Below, piece by piece: positions 63,913-64,000 of a DNA stretch of 64,000 bases (the stretch's first letter is position 1; every line of letters starts with the position of its first letter). A model generated the notes under the pieces. The model saw only the letters and a list, made by a program, of their open reading frames with translations. It did not search any database and was not told the DNA's origin. Position numbers and translations under genes: made by a program. The DNA is from Fibrisoma limi BUZ 3. GTDB lineage: Bacteria; Bacteroidota; Bacteroidia; Cytophagales; Spirosomataceae. The DNA lies in NCBI RefSeq assembly GCF_000296815.2, contig NZ_CAIT01000009.1, positions 868,001 to 932,000 of the forward strand. The letters run 5' to 3'.

Positions 63913-64000
63913 GAGTTACGCTGCTCAGCACGTACCACCTCAGCGGTGGCGCGGGCGTAGCCGCAACACGGCTGCACCACGCGCTGAATCAGTACGGTCA
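63909..64000 (+). CDS. Glycosyltransferase family 4-like, N-terminus only
   Basis: The last 92 bases translate from a GTG that overlaps the upstream stop (GTGA). The product begins VRVTLLSTYHLSGGAGVAA and goes on TRLHHALNQYG, the usual start of GT-B glycosyltransferases, with the glycine-rich donor loop. It runs off the window. It fits a glycan operon. Confidence 0.7.
   Translation, partial: MRVTLLSTYHLSGGAGVAATRLHHALNQYG

Overview
The window reads as chromosome of a Bacteroidota bacterium, most likely a Cytophagales member of the Spirosoma/Fibrella type. The evidence is two SusC/SusD pairs, Bacteroidota promoters of the form TTG-N19..21-TAnnTTTG (found before rpmE, metH and the thioredoxin at 2172), many lipoproteins with short lipoboxes, fairly high GC coding sequence with AT-rich intergenic DNA, and frequent gene starts with no Shine-Dalgarno sequence. 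No phage, transposase, CRISPR array, rRNA or tRNA was seen.

Layout: 1-3400 holds a secreted propeller-cytochrome c protein and a periplasmic thioredoxin. 3470-8460 is a MarR regulator divergent from a complete tripartite exporter (ATPase, lipoprotein adaptor, FtsX-type permease, TolC channel). 8540-22020 is mainly housekeeping: esterase, a haemoglobin-like lipoprotein, hemA, uvrB, a DUF433/DUF5615 toxin-antitoxin pair whose toxin is frameshifted, a gluconate permease, thioredoxin, a hibernation-factor homologue, nrdA and rpmE. 22080-32020 is two tandem susC-susD pairs with no glycan-degrading enzyme beside them. 32330-39720 holds a thioesterase, a DUF1338 oxygenase, a TIM-barrel isomerase, and a three-gene operon (dipeptide epimerase, BioF-like enzyme, class A beta-lactamase-like hydrolase) that looks like peptide or muropeptide processing. 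39770-45600 is an accessory stretch: a four-gene operon of an unknown protein, a seven-helix membrane protein, a histidine kinase and a response regulator; a haem-oxygenase-like diiron protein paired with a LuxI-like acyltransferase; and an AT-rich lipoprotein/coiled-coil pair. 45690-49720 is metH under a SAM-I riboswitch. 49860-64000 is a surface glycan locus with a full pseudaminic acid pathway (pseB, C, F, G, H, I), a DUF115 protein, a flippase, two FkbM methyltransferases and the start of a glycosyltransferase.

The most unusual structure is not a protein. At least eleven gene junctions carry long inverted repeats of quite different sequence, each made of short reiterated words (GAAAGAGT, GTTTACG, GTTTGACG, AACGCAGAG, GGTCAGACGTACC). 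Most end just before the next start codon. One has been absorbed into a coding sequence, where it encodes a signal peptide, and another supplies the last codons of pseI. Two of them flank pseF and share a 21-bp core in four copies.

Start codons were moved inward where the longest reading frame runs into a hairpin or leader, or starts with a needless TTG/GTG; each case is stated in its entry.
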